Positions 8,953 through 18,455 of a stretch of DNA of 64,000 nucleotides are shown here, piece after piece; the first letter of the stretch is position 1, and each line of letters starts with the position of its first letter. The notes below the pieces were generated by a model. That model did no database searches. It was given only the letters and a program-made list of their open reading frames with translations, and was not told where the DNA came from. Position numbers and translations under genes: made by a program. The stretch covers positions 62,001-126,000 of the forward strand of contig JADJDU010000004.1 in NCBI GenBank assembly GCA_016702505.1, given 5' to 3'. The DNA is from Microthrixaceae bacterium. Lineage in GTDB: Bacteria; Actinomycetota; Acidimicrobiia; Acidimicrobiales; Iamiaceae.

Positions 8953-9540
8953 ATGCCACTCACCCCAGACGAGATCGCGGACAAGGAGTTCTCCTTCGGC
9001 CTGCGCGGCTACGACCAGACCGAGGTCCGAGAGTTCCTGAGCCTGGTGGCCGCCGAGGTGGCGGGCGGATCGTCTCGGCGCCAACCTCGGCGACGGGTCC
9101 CAGCGCCTGGCCCGGGGCGAGCACGGCGACGACCAGGTGGCGGGGCGGTCGACGCCGCGGCCGCCCAGGCCGCCGTGGACCGGGCCCACCGCCGAGGCGG
9201 CCGAGATCCGCCGGGCGGCCGAGGCCGAGGCCGAGATCATGCAGCCGAGGCCCAGGCCGGTGCTGGCGGCCGCCGAGGCCGCGGCGCTGCGCCTGGTGGC
9301 CGAGGCCCAGGCCCGCATCGACCAACGGCTGTCCGCCCCCAGTGGCGGGGTCGGGGCGGAGACCAGATCGCCATCGATGGCGGGCGCTCCCCACCATCGA
9401 TGCCCTCAGCGCCGAGATCAGCGCCCCGGTGCGCGGCCGCGAGGACATCCTCCCCAGCTCCAGTTGGTGCGCTCCAGGGTGATGGGCCACCGACGCCGCC
9501 GGCCGGCGCCCGGTGGCGCCCAGCCGCTGACCTCGCCCGG
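8953..9540 (+). pseudogene. DivIVA-domain protein, several frameshifts
   Basis: The start is clear: GGGAGAACCG then ATG at 8953, and the first 37 codons read MPLTPDEIADKEFSFGLRGY followed by DQTEVREFLSLVAAEV, the DivIVA N-terminal membrane-binding and coiled-coil entry. DivIVA/Wag31 proteins mark cell poles and septa in actinobacteria. After residue about 37 the frame is lost and coiled-coil-like peptides appear alternately in two frames: LGANLGDGSQRL, AVDAAAAQAAVDRAHR, AEAAEIRRAAEAEAEIM, AAAEAAALRLVAEAQARI. At least three indels are needed to join them. The C-terminus cannot be placed; the end given is approximate. This is either a decayed gene or a badly sequenced stretch. Confidence 0.7.
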
Positions 9541-9568
9541 ATGGGTGATCCGGTGATGCCATCGGTAC

Positions 9569-9588
9569 GCTTGACCGGACCGTCAAGC
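9569..9588 (+). promoter_or_regulatory. palindromic operator candidate upstream of thiolase
   Basis: The 7-bp arms GCTTGAC and GTCAAGC are separated by 6 nt. The 18-bp core CTTGACCGGACCGTCAAG matches 14 of 18 bases of a palindrome at 27453-27470. A TANNNT box (TACGCT, 9566-9571) overlaps the left arm, so binding here could block transcription of the thiolase gene. A TetR-type repressor is a guess. Confidence 0.5.
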
Positions 9589-9610
9589 CAACCTCTGAGG
9601 GGAAACTCCA

Positions 9611-10801
<1,191 letters not shown>

Positions 10802-10859
10802 CAGACCCGGTAGTAGGCGAACCTCGGTTCCCGCCGCTCGCCGACTGCGCTCGAACTTA

Positions 10860-10890
10860 CGAAGGGGCGGCCTCAACGGCCGCCCCTTCG
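10860..10890 (+). terminator. hairpin terminator between thiolase and recR
   Basis: A perfect 13-bp stem CGAAGGGGCGGCC with loop TCAAC lies between two convergent genes. There is no clear T-run, which is common in high-GC actinobacteria. It probably acts on both strands. Confidence 0.75.
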
Positions 10891-10925
10891 TTGCGTTCTA
10901 GCCGCGGTCAGTCGCCGCCAGTTGG

Positions 10926-11525
10926 TCACATCTGACGGCGACCTTCCAGGGCTCGGCCCAGGGTCAGCTCGTCGGCGTACTCCAGGTCTCCACCCACCGG
11001 AAGGCCACTGGCGATGCGGGTCACCTTCAGACCGGCCGGTTCCAACTGACGGGCAAGGTACATAGCGGTGGCCTCCCCCTCGATGTTGAGATTGGTGCAC
11101 AAGATGATCTCCTGGATGCCCTCGGGCACGATCCGGGCCATCAACTCACGGATGCGGAGTTGGTCGGCGCCGATTCCCTCCATCGGGTTCAACGCCCCTT
11201 GCAGCACGTGGTAGCGGCCGCGGAACTCGCCGGTCTTCTCCACCGCCACCACATCCTTGGGATCCTCGACCACACACACAACCGAGGGGTCGCGTCGGTC
11301 ATCTCGACAGATCCCACATTCGGGGGAATCAGCCAGGTTGAAGCAGCGACTGCACCAGGCCACCTTCTCCTTCGCCTTCTCGATGGCCCGCGACAGGCGC
11401 AGGGCGTCCTCGGTGGACAACTTGAGAAGGTGGAAGGCGATGCGTTGGGCCGACTTGGGACCCACCCCCGGCAGACGACCGAGTTCGTCGATGAGGTCCT
11501 GAACCGGACCGGCGTAGGCCGACAC
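10926..11525 (-). CDS. recR: recombination protein RecR
   Basis: RecR helps load RecA at gaps in the RecFOR recombinational repair pathway. The 199-residue protein has the helix-hairpin-helix GRLPGVGPKSAQRIAFHLL (residues about 16-34), the four-cysteine zinc motif CSRCFNLADSPECGIC (58-73) and the Toprim domain with VVEDPKDVVAVE and the Walker-like GRYHVLQGALNPMEGI. The GTG start at 11525 lies 6 nt after the ybaB stop, so it is translationally coupled in a dnaX-ybaB-recR operon, an order conserved in many bacteria. Confidence 0.97.
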   Translation of the reverse strand: MSAYAGPVQDLIDELGRLPGVGPKSAQRIAFHLLKLSTEDALRLSRAIEKAKEKVAWCSRCFNLADSPECGICRDDRRDPSVVCVVEDPKDVVAVEKTGEFRGRYHVLQGALNPMEGIGADQLRIRELMARIVPEGIQEIILCTNLNIEGEATAMYLARQLEPAGLKVTRIASGLPVGGDLEYADELTLGRALEGRRQM

Positions 11526-11531
11526 CGCCGT

Positions 11532-11990
11532 TCAGTCGGCAGAGCCGGTCAGGCCACCCAGGTCGAACCCTCCCAGGTCCATTCCCGGCAGATCGAAGCC
11601 CCCGCCCATGGCCCCTTGTTGCAGCTCGTTGACCTGTTCGACGGCGTGGCGAAGCGCGGCAAGGACAAGGTCCTGGAGCATCTCGACATCGTCGGGATCG
11701 ACGGCCGAAGCGTCGATGGCCACCGCTGATGGTTCGAAGGCCCCCGACAGGGTGATCCGGACCACGCCGCCCCCGGCCACGCCCTCGATCAGCGTCTCGG
11801 CGGCGTGCTGTTGAGCTTCGACCAGCTGAGCCTGCATGGCCGAGGCCTGCTCCAGGAGGGCTCCGAAGTCGAAGCCTCCGCCGCCGAGCACCGCGGCCAG
11901 GGGGTTGTCGGGAGCGCCGTCTATGTCGATCAGGTCGTCGGCCGCGGCCGCGATCACGTCGTCGGCGGGAATGGCATCGGGGTCAGACAT
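11532..11990 (-). CDS. YbaB/EbfC family nucleoid-associated protein
   Basis: This is a small DNA-binding nucleoid-associated protein of 152 residues. The YbaB core is LEQASAMQAQLVEAQQ followed by GVAGGGVVRITLSGAFEP and DPDDVEMLQDLVLAALRHA. An acidic N-terminal extension and a Gly/Phe/Asp-rich C-terminal tail (GMDLGGFDLGGL) lengthen it beyond the usual about 110 residues. The ATG at 11990 was chosen because GGAGG lies 7 nt upstream; the frame is open to 12044. It sits between dnaX and recR in one operon. Confidence 0.93.
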   Translation of the reverse strand: MSDPDAIPADDVIAAAADDLIDIDGAPDNPLAAVLGGGGFDFGALLEQASAMQAQLVEAQQHAAETLIEGVAGGGVVRITLSGAFEPSAVAIDASAVDPDDVEMLQDLVLAALRHAVEQVNELQQGAMGGGFDLPGMDLGGFDLGGLTGSAD

Positions 11991-12046
11991 GGGGAACCTC
12001 CGAGATCGGGCAGGCATCGGGATGTGGGGCAGGGTGGAGCACACGG

Positions 12047-14024
12047 TCAGGAACCTTCGACGAAGGTGGCGCCGGGGAAGGCTTCGGTCAGGGCTTGGAC
12101 CCCACCCACCGACGCGTCGGGGGCATCGTCGAGGTCGTGTACATCTTCCCCCTGAAGATGATCGAAGTCATCGGTCACCTCGGTGGGCGTCGATGGCCGC
12201 CGGTCACCTCCGGTCACTGACCCGCCACCGGGTGCCGGCCCGGCCCCGGTATCGCCGGCCACCAGGCTCAAGCGGACCGGCGAGCCCAGCGCCGCCGACA
12301 GGGCGACCTCGACGTCTGCCTTCTTCTGCTCGCATTTCTGGCGATGTACGTCGTTGGGAACGCTGACCGTGACCTCATCGCCCGCAACCGACACCACGGT
12401 TCCAGCCGCGAACATTCCCTTGGTCAGCCCCCCCAGGCCCGGGATGTCCTGCCAGATATCGACGATGTCGTCGAGGGTGAGAGGGCTTGCACTACCCGAC
12501 TCGGCCGGCGATGTCGTGGGAGCCGGCAGAGGGGACGCTGGGGGACCGGGTGACTCCGGCGGCGCGGTTGGCGCCGAGCTTCCCGCAGATGGAGACGGGG
12601 GAGGAGGCGCGGGTGACGTCGGCGGTGCCGGGGGGGTTTGGGTTGGTGCAGCCGGAGGCGGTGACGACGAAGGCGCCTTGCCCGCCCGGCGAGCTGCCAG
12701 CTCGGCCCGGGCCGCGTCGGCGGGTCGGCCTCCGCTGCGACCAGCCGCTGGTCCCTGGGCTCCGCCACGCGACCCAGCGCCGGGTGCCGCAGTGGCAGCG
12801 GACGGCGGAGCGTCCGGCACCGGTTTGGCCGATGCGGCAGCGGTCGATGGTGGACCACCCCTTCCGCCAGGGGTCGGCCCTCCACCAGAACCGGAGCTGT
12901 TCAGCGGGACGCCGCTGGCCAACGAGGCCAAAGAGTCTTCGAGGCGAGCGATGCGGGCCTCCAACGCCGCCACCGAAGAGTCCCCGTCGACCCGGGTGAG
13001 CTTCACCACCGCAACCTCGAGTGGGATGCGCGGATCAGGGGCCTGGCGCATCTCCAAGAGGGCATCACCGATCGCCTCCAAGGCTCGGGTGGTAGCCCTG
13101 TCTCCGAGCTGATCAGCCCAGGCCTGGACCTGCTCCAGGTCACCGGCCGGGAGGTGGTCGGTGCCCGCCCCCCATTCGCAACAAGAAGACGTCGCGCAAC
13201 CGGGCCAACACCTCTTCGCCCAAGACTCGGGCATCTCGACCCGAGCCGAGAGCATCGGCCACCGCTACCAGGGCACGGCCGGCATCGGCGGCGGCAATGG
13301 CGTTGACCAGATCGACCGCAGAAGCCGAGTCGTCAACCACACCGCCCGCCGCGGCCACCCGGTCGAGTGCCGAGAGCGTGTCTCGGGCCGAGCCTGCCCC
13401 GGCCCGCACCACCGGATCGATGACCTCGGGGTCCAGCTCCAGGCCAGCGTCGTGGATCACCCAGGCCACGTGCTCGGCAAGTTCGTCGGCTGACAGCAGG
13501 TGGAACTCGTAGTGCTGGGTCCGGCTGCGGATGGTGGCCAGAACCTTGTGAGGATCGGTGGTGGCCAGCACGAACACCACGTGGTCGGGCGGTTCCTCCA
13601 AAGTCTTGAGCAGTGCCGCCGATGCCGCAGCGGTGAGCATGTGAACCTCGTCGAGGATGTACACCTTGGTGCGGCCCGGCGAGCCGAGGTTGGCCCGTCC
13701 CACCAGCTCCCGGACGTTCTCCACGCCGTTGTTGGACGCAGCGTCTAGTTCCTGGACGTCATAGGACGTGCCTGAGTCGATCGAGGTGCAGCTATCGCAG
13801 GTGCCACACGGTTCGCCGTCGGCGAGCTGCTCGCAGTTGAGCGCCTTGGCCAGGATCCGGGCGGTGGATGTCTTTCCCGTTCCCCTCGGCCCGCTGAACA
13901 GATAGGCGTGACCCACCCGGTCGTCACGCACCGCGTTGCGCAGCGCCCGGACCACCTGTTCTTGGCCCCGCACGTCGCTGAAGCGGCGCGGTCGGTAGCG
14001 GCGGTAGAGAGACTGGTAGGCCAT
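12047..14024 (-). pseudogene. dnaX: DNA polymerase III subunit gamma/tau, frameshift in G6 run
   Basis: This is the clamp-loader ATPase of the replicative polymerase. The N-terminal part has MAYQSLYRRYRPRRFSDVRG, Walker A GPRGTGKTS (45-53), zinc cysteines 64, 73, 76 and 79, and LDEVHML. At about residue 285, inside collar domain III, the frame breaks. The coding strand has six G (positions 13168-13173 as C on the plus strand) where five would keep frame into AGTDHLPAGDLEQVQAWADQL and a long Pro/Ser/Ala-rich tau-like tail. Unrepaired, translation stops at 13140 after 294 residues, too short to keep domain III. Repaired, the protein has 658 residues. dnaX is essential, so a base-call error is the simplest reading. 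Programmed slippage is possible but sits in the wrong place compared with known gamma-forming sites. Confidence 0.9.
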
Positions 14025-14032
14025 CGCCCGTC

Positions 14033-14038
14033 ACCCTA
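14033..14038 (-). promoter_or_regulatory. -10 box TAGGGT, leaderless start of dnaX
   Basis: TAGGGT on the minus strand ends 8 nt before the dnaX ATG at 14024. No ribosome binding site is visible. Confidence 0.5.
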
Positions 14039-14160
14039 CCGATCCTCGCCGACAGCGTTGCCCGGTCCGGGACGGGCGCGGTCGCGCGAGGTCACGCTGG
14101 GTTGTCAGCGAGGTCACGATGAACGCGGCAGGATCGAAACCGGGTATTGTGTGGGTCCGT

Positions 14161-14290
14161 TCGCACCCGCAGGTGGCGGCCGGGTCCTGTGCAACCACAG
14201 CCCGTGAACCGAGTCAGGGCCGGAAGGCAGCAGCTCTCAGCGGTGTCTGAGGTGTGCCGCAGATCGCCTGGCCGCCTCCTGCGGGTGCGA
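14161..14290 (+). ncRNA. ffs: signal recognition particle RNA (4.5S type)
   Basis: The conserved SRP domain IV hairpin is present: GTGAACCGAGTCAGGGCCG followed by GAAGGCAGCAGC. The outer arms TCGCACCCGCAGG (14161) and CCTGCGGGTGCGA (ending 14290) are perfect complements and define the ends. The RNA scaffolds Ffh for co-translational targeting of membrane and secreted proteins. It lies divergent from dnaX, 18 nt before a tRNA-Ser. Confidence 0.93.
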
Positions 14291-14308
14291 CCGGAAAAGC
14301 AACACCCT

Positions 14309-14397
<89 letters not shown>

Positions 14398-14403
14398 TTA
14401 GGT

Positions 14404-14448
14404 GAAGCACGTCCCCGCCCGCCGTTCAGTCGGGCGGGGACGTGCTTC
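14404..14448 (+). terminator. strong hairpin terminator after tRNA-Ser(GGA)
   Basis: An 18-bp stem GAAGCACGTCCCCGCCCG pairs with its complement across a 9-nt loop, followed by TTCT. It terminates the SRP RNA/tRNA transcript. Confidence 0.85.
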
Positions 14449-14649
14449 TTCTCCCTGACAGACCCCTGCATGGCCGGGAGCGTGGGCCTGCGTTCCGCCC
14501 GCACGTCCCTTAGGACCCGAGCGGATAAGTCCGGTCGCCGTCGCTGCGAGGGTGATCTTCACCCGGCTGCGAACCCGTCTGCGTGGCGCTGCCGTGCGCC
14601 ATTTCGATGAGACCTCGGCACCTGTCGCTGGGGCCAACAGAGGGGTTCA

Positions 14650-14955
14650 TGTCGATTCGACCTCAATTGGCGCACCGAACCAGACGGAATGGTCACCATC
14701 ACCGCCAGTCTCGCCCCCGCCACCGCCGGCGCGGTGTGCGCGGTGATCGACGCGCATGTCACCCGATCGGCCGCGCCCGCAGGCGCGTCACTGCCCCAAC
14801 AACGAGCCGACGCACTGGCCGAGATCGCCACCAACGGCGGCAACAACGTCGGCCGAGGTGGTGATCCACGTTCGAGGAGACGCCACCACCCTGGCCGACG
14901 GCACCCCCATCAGAACGATCTGGCCAACGAAGCCGGCACCGAGACCGCCGACTAG
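14650..14955 (+). pseudogene. DUF222/HNH endonuclease remnant
   Basis: This is a degenerate fragment. One frame reads LNWRTEPDGMVTITASLAPA and RADALAEIATNGGNN, then another frame gives AEVVIHVRGDATTLADGTPI, then NDLANEAGTE. These are pieces of the DUF222 region that precedes an HNH nuclease domain in multicopy actinobacterial proteins (known of the family). No start, no HNH motif and at least two frame breaks are seen. The stretch from 14449 to 14650 shows nothing recognisable, and 14956 to 15100 likewise. Confidence 0.6.
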
Positions 14956-15100
14956 GTAGCCCGCTCAGCTCGGGGCTGACCGTCATCGCCGTGTGAGACG
15001 ACGGGTCGGCCTGAGCCATCCAGCGATCGTTGCTTCGCTTTCTCAGTCCGTGTGCTCGGGCAACCCGAGCGCGGGCTCGTCGATCGGGGATAATGGACAG

Positions 15101-16181
15101 GTGAGCACGGGGTTCGGACACTCCGAGGGCGAGGGGCGGCACACCGTCTCTATCGACGACTTCGTCATCGCACGGAACCCCGAGGAGGACTCTTCCCTGC
15201 CCTATCTGGTCCGGCTCCCTCTCCGGACCTGACGGCATCGTGCTGAAGGTCAGGGAGATCTGGCCTCGTACCGCCAAGCTGTACTGCCACCCCGCAGCGG
15301 GATGGCCATCAGCACCGGAGATAATCGAGCGGGTGCCGGTGAGATCGTGTTCCCGCCGGGGAGCGGCGATCGACCTGGTCCTAGAACGCGGGCGGGAGAA
15401 TCGGTCCCAGTTCGTGTTCGCCAAGGCGCGGGGTCGCGACGTCATCTTCTGGCAATCGGCACGCACCAGCCGGCAGGCCCGACCGAACGTCACGATCCCG
15501 ACCAAACGAGCTTCTGGCCATGTCCTCGAGATCCTCGTCGACAGCCACGAGCAACGACCCTGGCGCTTCAACCAACAGCAGGCGACCATCGCACGAACGG
15601 CTTTGACCGCTGGCGACTACGGGGTCGAGGTCGACGGCAAGCTCATCGCCTCGGTCGAGCGGAAAAGCCTCCCGGACCTCGTGTCCACCATGACCGGGGG
15701 CAAGCTCCGATACGTGCTCGCCGCGCTGGCCGACGTACCGAGATCTGCTCTGGTCGTCGAGGATCGGTACTCGGCGATCTTCAAGCTCGTTCATGTCAGA
15801 CCGGCGACGATCGCAGAGGGTCTCGCCGAAGCTCAGGTCCGATTTCCCGACGTACCGATCGTGTTCGGTGAGACACGACCCCTCGCCCAGGAGTGGACCT
15901 ACCGCTTCCTCGGTGCCGCGCTCGAGCACCACCTCAGCGACACGGTTGCGAGGGAGTTGACCGATGTCCTCCCACTGGCAGTACCCCTCGAGCCAGCACC
16001 GCCGTCGACTGCTTCCATCCGCGCCTGGGCCACCCAGCAGGGTTTGCCGGTCGCCGCCAAGGGCCGGCTACGGCCCGAGATCGTCGCCGCCTACAACGAC
16101 GCCCATCACCGGGCCCACACGAGCACCTCTGGGGACGACAGCACGCGCCAGCAGGTCCCGGCGGGTCCGGCTCCCAGTTGA
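15101..16181 (+). pseudogene. ERCC4-domain nuclease with Lsr2-like C-terminus, one frameshift
   Basis: The 5' part from the GTG at 15101 encodes VSIDDFVIARNPEEDSSLPY and VRLPL. The frame then breaks near 15221-15224 and continues as GPDGIVLKVREIWPRTAKLY to a stop at 16181. The core LEILVDSHEQRPW, LTAGDYGVEVDGKLIASVERKS and ALVVEDRYSAIF is the ERCC4 (XPF-type) nuclease fold with the ERK catalytic motif. The C-terminal IRAWATQQGLPVAAKGRLRP resembles the DNA-binding domain of Lsr2, including the basic R/KGR clamp. Such proteins are widespread and uncharacterised in actinobacteria. GATAAT ends 6 nt before the GTG and could be a leaderless -10 box. One inserted or two deleted bases would explain the break. 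Confidence 0.8.
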
Positions 16182-16291
16182 GCCGGACCGGTACAACCGC
16201 GCCTCCGGTGACTCCGATGTCACGAGCCAGATGTCCTGACGGATCGCCCACCTACGCTGCCCGCGACTCCCGTGTTTGACGTCACCGCTGG

Positions 16292-16765
16292 TCAAGGCCT
16301 ACGGGCGGCGAAGAAGTCGGTGAGGAGTTGGGCGGATTCTTCGGCCCGCACCCCGTGTACGACCTTGGTCATGTGGTTCAGGCGGGGGTCGACGGCGAAG
16401 TTGTAGAGGGACCCGGTGGCCCCGGCCTTGAGGTCGGCAGCACCGAACACCACGGTGCCGACCTGAGCCGCCCAGATCGCACCGGCGCACATCAGGCACG
16501 GCTCCAGGGTGACCACCAGGGTTGCGTCGTGAAGACGTCGACCGCCGACCGCCTCGGCCGCCCGCCGAATGGCCAGAACCTCGGCGTGTGCGGTCGGATC
16601 GCCCGACGCCTCCCGCTCGTTGTGGGCCCGGGCCACGATCTCCCCGTCGACCATCACCACTGCCCCCACGGGCACGTCACCTTTGACCTCGGCCTGATGC
16701 GCCTCGGCCAGCGCTTCCCCCATTGCCTGGCAATAGTGGTCGTAAGAGGGGTCCGGTTCGGGCAC
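16292..16765 (-). CDS. tadA: tRNA adenosine(34) deaminase
   Basis: TadA converts A34 to inosine in tRNA-Arg(ACG). The 157-residue protein has the zinc deaminase motifs HAE (His60, catalytic Glu62) and PCLMC (Cys90, Cys93). The GTG start at 16765 is chosen because TACCGT ends 6 nt upstream; the frame is open far upstream without support. An alternative ATG at 16723 would drop 14 residues. It stands alone, divergent from the 4-TM gene. Confidence 0.92.
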   Translation of the reverse strand: MPEPDPSYDHYCQAMGEALAEAHQAEVKGDVPVGAVVMVDGEIVARAHNEREASGDPTAHAEVLAIRRAAEAVGGRRLHDATLVVTLEPCLMCAGAIWAAQVGTVVFGAADLKAGATGSLYNFAVDPRLNHMTKVVHGVRAEESAQLLTDFFAARRP

Positions 16766-16771
16766 GATGCA

Positions 16772-16777
16772 ACGGTA
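16772..16777 (-). promoter_or_regulatory. -10 box TACCGT, leaderless start of tadA
   Basis: TACCGT on the minus strand ends 6 nt before the GTG at 16765, with no Shine-Dalgarno sequence. It decides the start codon. Confidence 0.5.
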
Positions 16778-16845
16778 ACGAGCGGTCTCAACACTCCCCG
16801 ATTTCTGCTTCGCGTGTGGCGTTAGCCACATCGATCGGTAATGTC

Positions 16846-16861
16846 CCAGGGCTTGCCCTGG
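16846..16861. other. perfect hairpin CCAGGGC-TT-GCCCTGG
   Basis: This 7-bp perfect inverted repeat with a 2-nt loop lies in the tadA/4-TM intergenic region, about 70 nt before the 4-TM start. It could be an operator or an RNA hairpin in the leader. Confidence 0.45.
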
Positions 16862-16928
16862 TGGAGACACAACCCCGACAAACCGACACCGGCCGAGGAG
16901 GCCCATCACGGGCATGGGAGGAGACTCG

Positions 16929-17453
16929 ATGCCAACTGAGGTGGCGAGCGGCGAGCTCGCAAAGCAGCGATTTGCCGAACCCGATTCCCAGCTCAGCCGA
17001 ACCGTGCGCGGGGCCGTGGCCGGGGAGGTGGGCGGCGCGGTGTTCGCCATCTTCGTCATCTGGTTCACCACGACCCTCGACGCCCCCGGGAAAGCCGCGT
17101 TGTTGATGATTTCGACCGTGGCTACGGGAAGCGGGTCTGTCGCCGACGGTACGGCCAACGTGGCTGTAGGCGTACTTGTACACCTGGCGCTGTCGGCCGC
17201 CTACGGCATGATCTTCGCTCAGTTCGTTCCCCGGATGCGCACCAACGCGACGCTGCTGGTTTCTGCTGGCCTCTACGGGATCTTGATCTACGCCATCAAC
17301 TTCCAGATCCTCTCGCCGCTCTACTTCCATGCCTTCCAGGACGCCAACCAACCCTTCATGTGGCTGGTCCACGTCATCTACGGCCAGTTGCTCGCTGTCA
17401 TCTTCATGTCCCGAGGGGTCCGGTCCCGCGAGCCCCGCTTCTTGTGGAGATGA
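16929..17453 (+). CDS. small integral membrane protein, about four TM segments
   Basis: I do not recognise this 174-residue protein. It has about four hydrophobic segments: VGGAVFAIFVIWFTTTL, AVGVLVHLALSAAYGMIFAQF, LLVSAGLYGILIYAINF and WLVHVIYGQLLAVIFM. Polar ends lie on both sides. The ATG at 16929 was chosen because GGAGGAG lies 5 nt upstream. It is flanked by two perfect hairpins (16846-16861 and 17499-17533). The function is unknown. Confidence 0.75.
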   Translation: MPTEVASGELAKQRFAEPDSQLSRTVRGAVAGEVGGAVFAIFVIWFTTTLDAPGKAALLMISTVATGSGSVADGTANVAVGVLVHLALSAAYGMIFAQFVPRMRTNATLLVSAGLYGILIYAINFQILSPLYFHAFQDANQPFMWLVHVIYGQLLAVIFMSRGVRSREPRFLWR

Positions 17454-17498
17454 CCAAGGAGGCGAGCAGACAGGCGTGCCGCCCCACAAGCACGGCGT

Positions 17499-17533
17499 GG
17501 TTGAACCGAGGCAAAGCCTCGGTCTGGTCAACC
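17499..17533. terminator. nested inverted repeat after the 4-TM gene
   Basis: An inner stem CCGAGGC-AAA-GCCTCGG sits inside an outer stem GGTTGA/TCAACC. It lies between the 4-TM gene stop and the SHOCT gene start and probably acts as a terminator, or as an operator for the downstream gene. Confidence 0.5.
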
Positions 17534-17573
17534 TCGCAGCGACTACGACCGGACCTACCGCAAGGACCCTGAG

Positions 17574-18134
17574 ATGAGCCAAGCGCCACCAGACCAGACC
17601 CCATCTGACGGGGAGAACCCGAGCGAGTCGGTCGAACAACGACTGGCCCGACAGCGGCGGGAGGCCGCTCTTCGCTTGTCCACCGGCGACGCACCCGCCA
17701 CGCCCGCCGAGCCCGCTTCAGACAAGCCGGGCGAGGCGCCGTACTTCGAGGCCAAGGTTTCGCCGATCGGGGGAGACATCGACTCAGCCGGGGGCCGGAT
17801 AATGGTGTGGCCGGACCGCCTCGAGGTGATCGACGCAACCGGCCGCCTGGACGGGCGGATGCCCATTGACACAATCGCCAAGGTCAAGGTCACCAAGCGA
17901 CTCACATCGGTGACGGTCAAGATCACCGGATCCACGCACCGCCGGCTCACGATCAAGGGTGTGAAGCCGGCTGATGCCACCGGTCTGCGCCATGCGCTGG
18001 CCGATCTTCGCACCCCAAACCCCGCCGGCTCCAAGGGTGTGCCCACCGCCGATGCCATCCGCCACCTAAAGGAGCTGGTCGACATCGGCATCCTCACCGA
18101 CGAGGACTTCAACGATCGTCGTTCTCGCCTGTGA
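17574..18134 (+). CDS. SHOCT domain-containing protein with PH-like middle
   Basis: The product has 186 residues with no signal peptide or TM segment. The hydrophilic N-terminus (1-55) is rich in Pro, Glu and Ala. Residues about 56-145 form a beta-rich region (GGRIMVWPDRLEVI, VTVKITGSTHRRLTIKGV) that looks like a bacterial PH-like fold. The last about 28 residues, DAIRHLKELVDIGILTDEDF, are a SHOCT motif, a short C-terminal module found on many otherwise unrelated proteins. The role is unknown; membrane or protein binding is a guess. Confidence 0.8.
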   Translation: MSQAPPDQTPSDGENPSESVEQRLARQRREAALRLSTGDAPATPAEPASDKPGEAPYFEAKVSPIGGDIDSAGGRIMVWPDRLEVIDATGRLDGRMPIDTIAKVKVTKRLTSVTVKITGSTHRRLTIKGVKPADATGLRHALADLRTPNPAGSKGVPTADAIRHLKELVDIGILTDEDFNDRRSRL

Positions 18135-18245
18135 GGGTCCTGAACCGAAGCCGCGACGGCGACCACGAACCTGTCCGCCGCCAAGCCCTACTACCTATCG
18201 GTATCAGTTGGGCCGCCTCCTGCGATCCGAGTAGCGTCACCTGAC

Positions 18246-18335
18246 GGAGGGTTGCCAGAGCGGACGAATGGGACGGTCTCGAAAACCGTTGTGGGTGCAA
18301 GCTCACCGTGGGTTCAAATCCCACACCCTCCGCCA
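18246..18335 (+). tRNA. tRNA-Ser(CGA)
   Basis: The acceptor stem is GGAGGGT/ACCCTCC. The anticodon stem ACGGT/ACCGT carries loop CTCGAAA, giving anticodon CGA. A long variable arm, T-loop GGTTCAAATCC and encoded CCA are present. It reads UCG. Confidence 0.96.
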
Positions 18336-18339
18336 CCAA

Positions 18340-18367
18340 GAAACCCCCGGCCCAGGCCGGGGGTTTC
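18340..18367 (+). terminator. rho-independent terminator after tRNA-Ser(CGA)
   Basis: A 13-bp stem GAAACCCCCGGCC with a 2-nt loop is followed by TTCGATTT. Confidence 0.85.
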
Positions 18368-18455
18368 TTCGATTTCAGTGGGTGACGGCGTGACCGGGTG
18401 AGGACGGAACTGACCGGGTGCGGACGCCGACCCCCGAGTGGAGGACGGAAGGGAC

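Noticed and set aside
12183..13112. 309-codon open frame antisense to the dnaX tail
   Set aside because: Ala/Gly/Pro-rich shadow of the repetitive tau-like tail, with no own start signal.
13140..13255. Genuine programmed frameshift producing gamma and tau
   Set aside because: Position is inside domain III, not after it, and similar one-base indels occur in other genes here; error is more likely.
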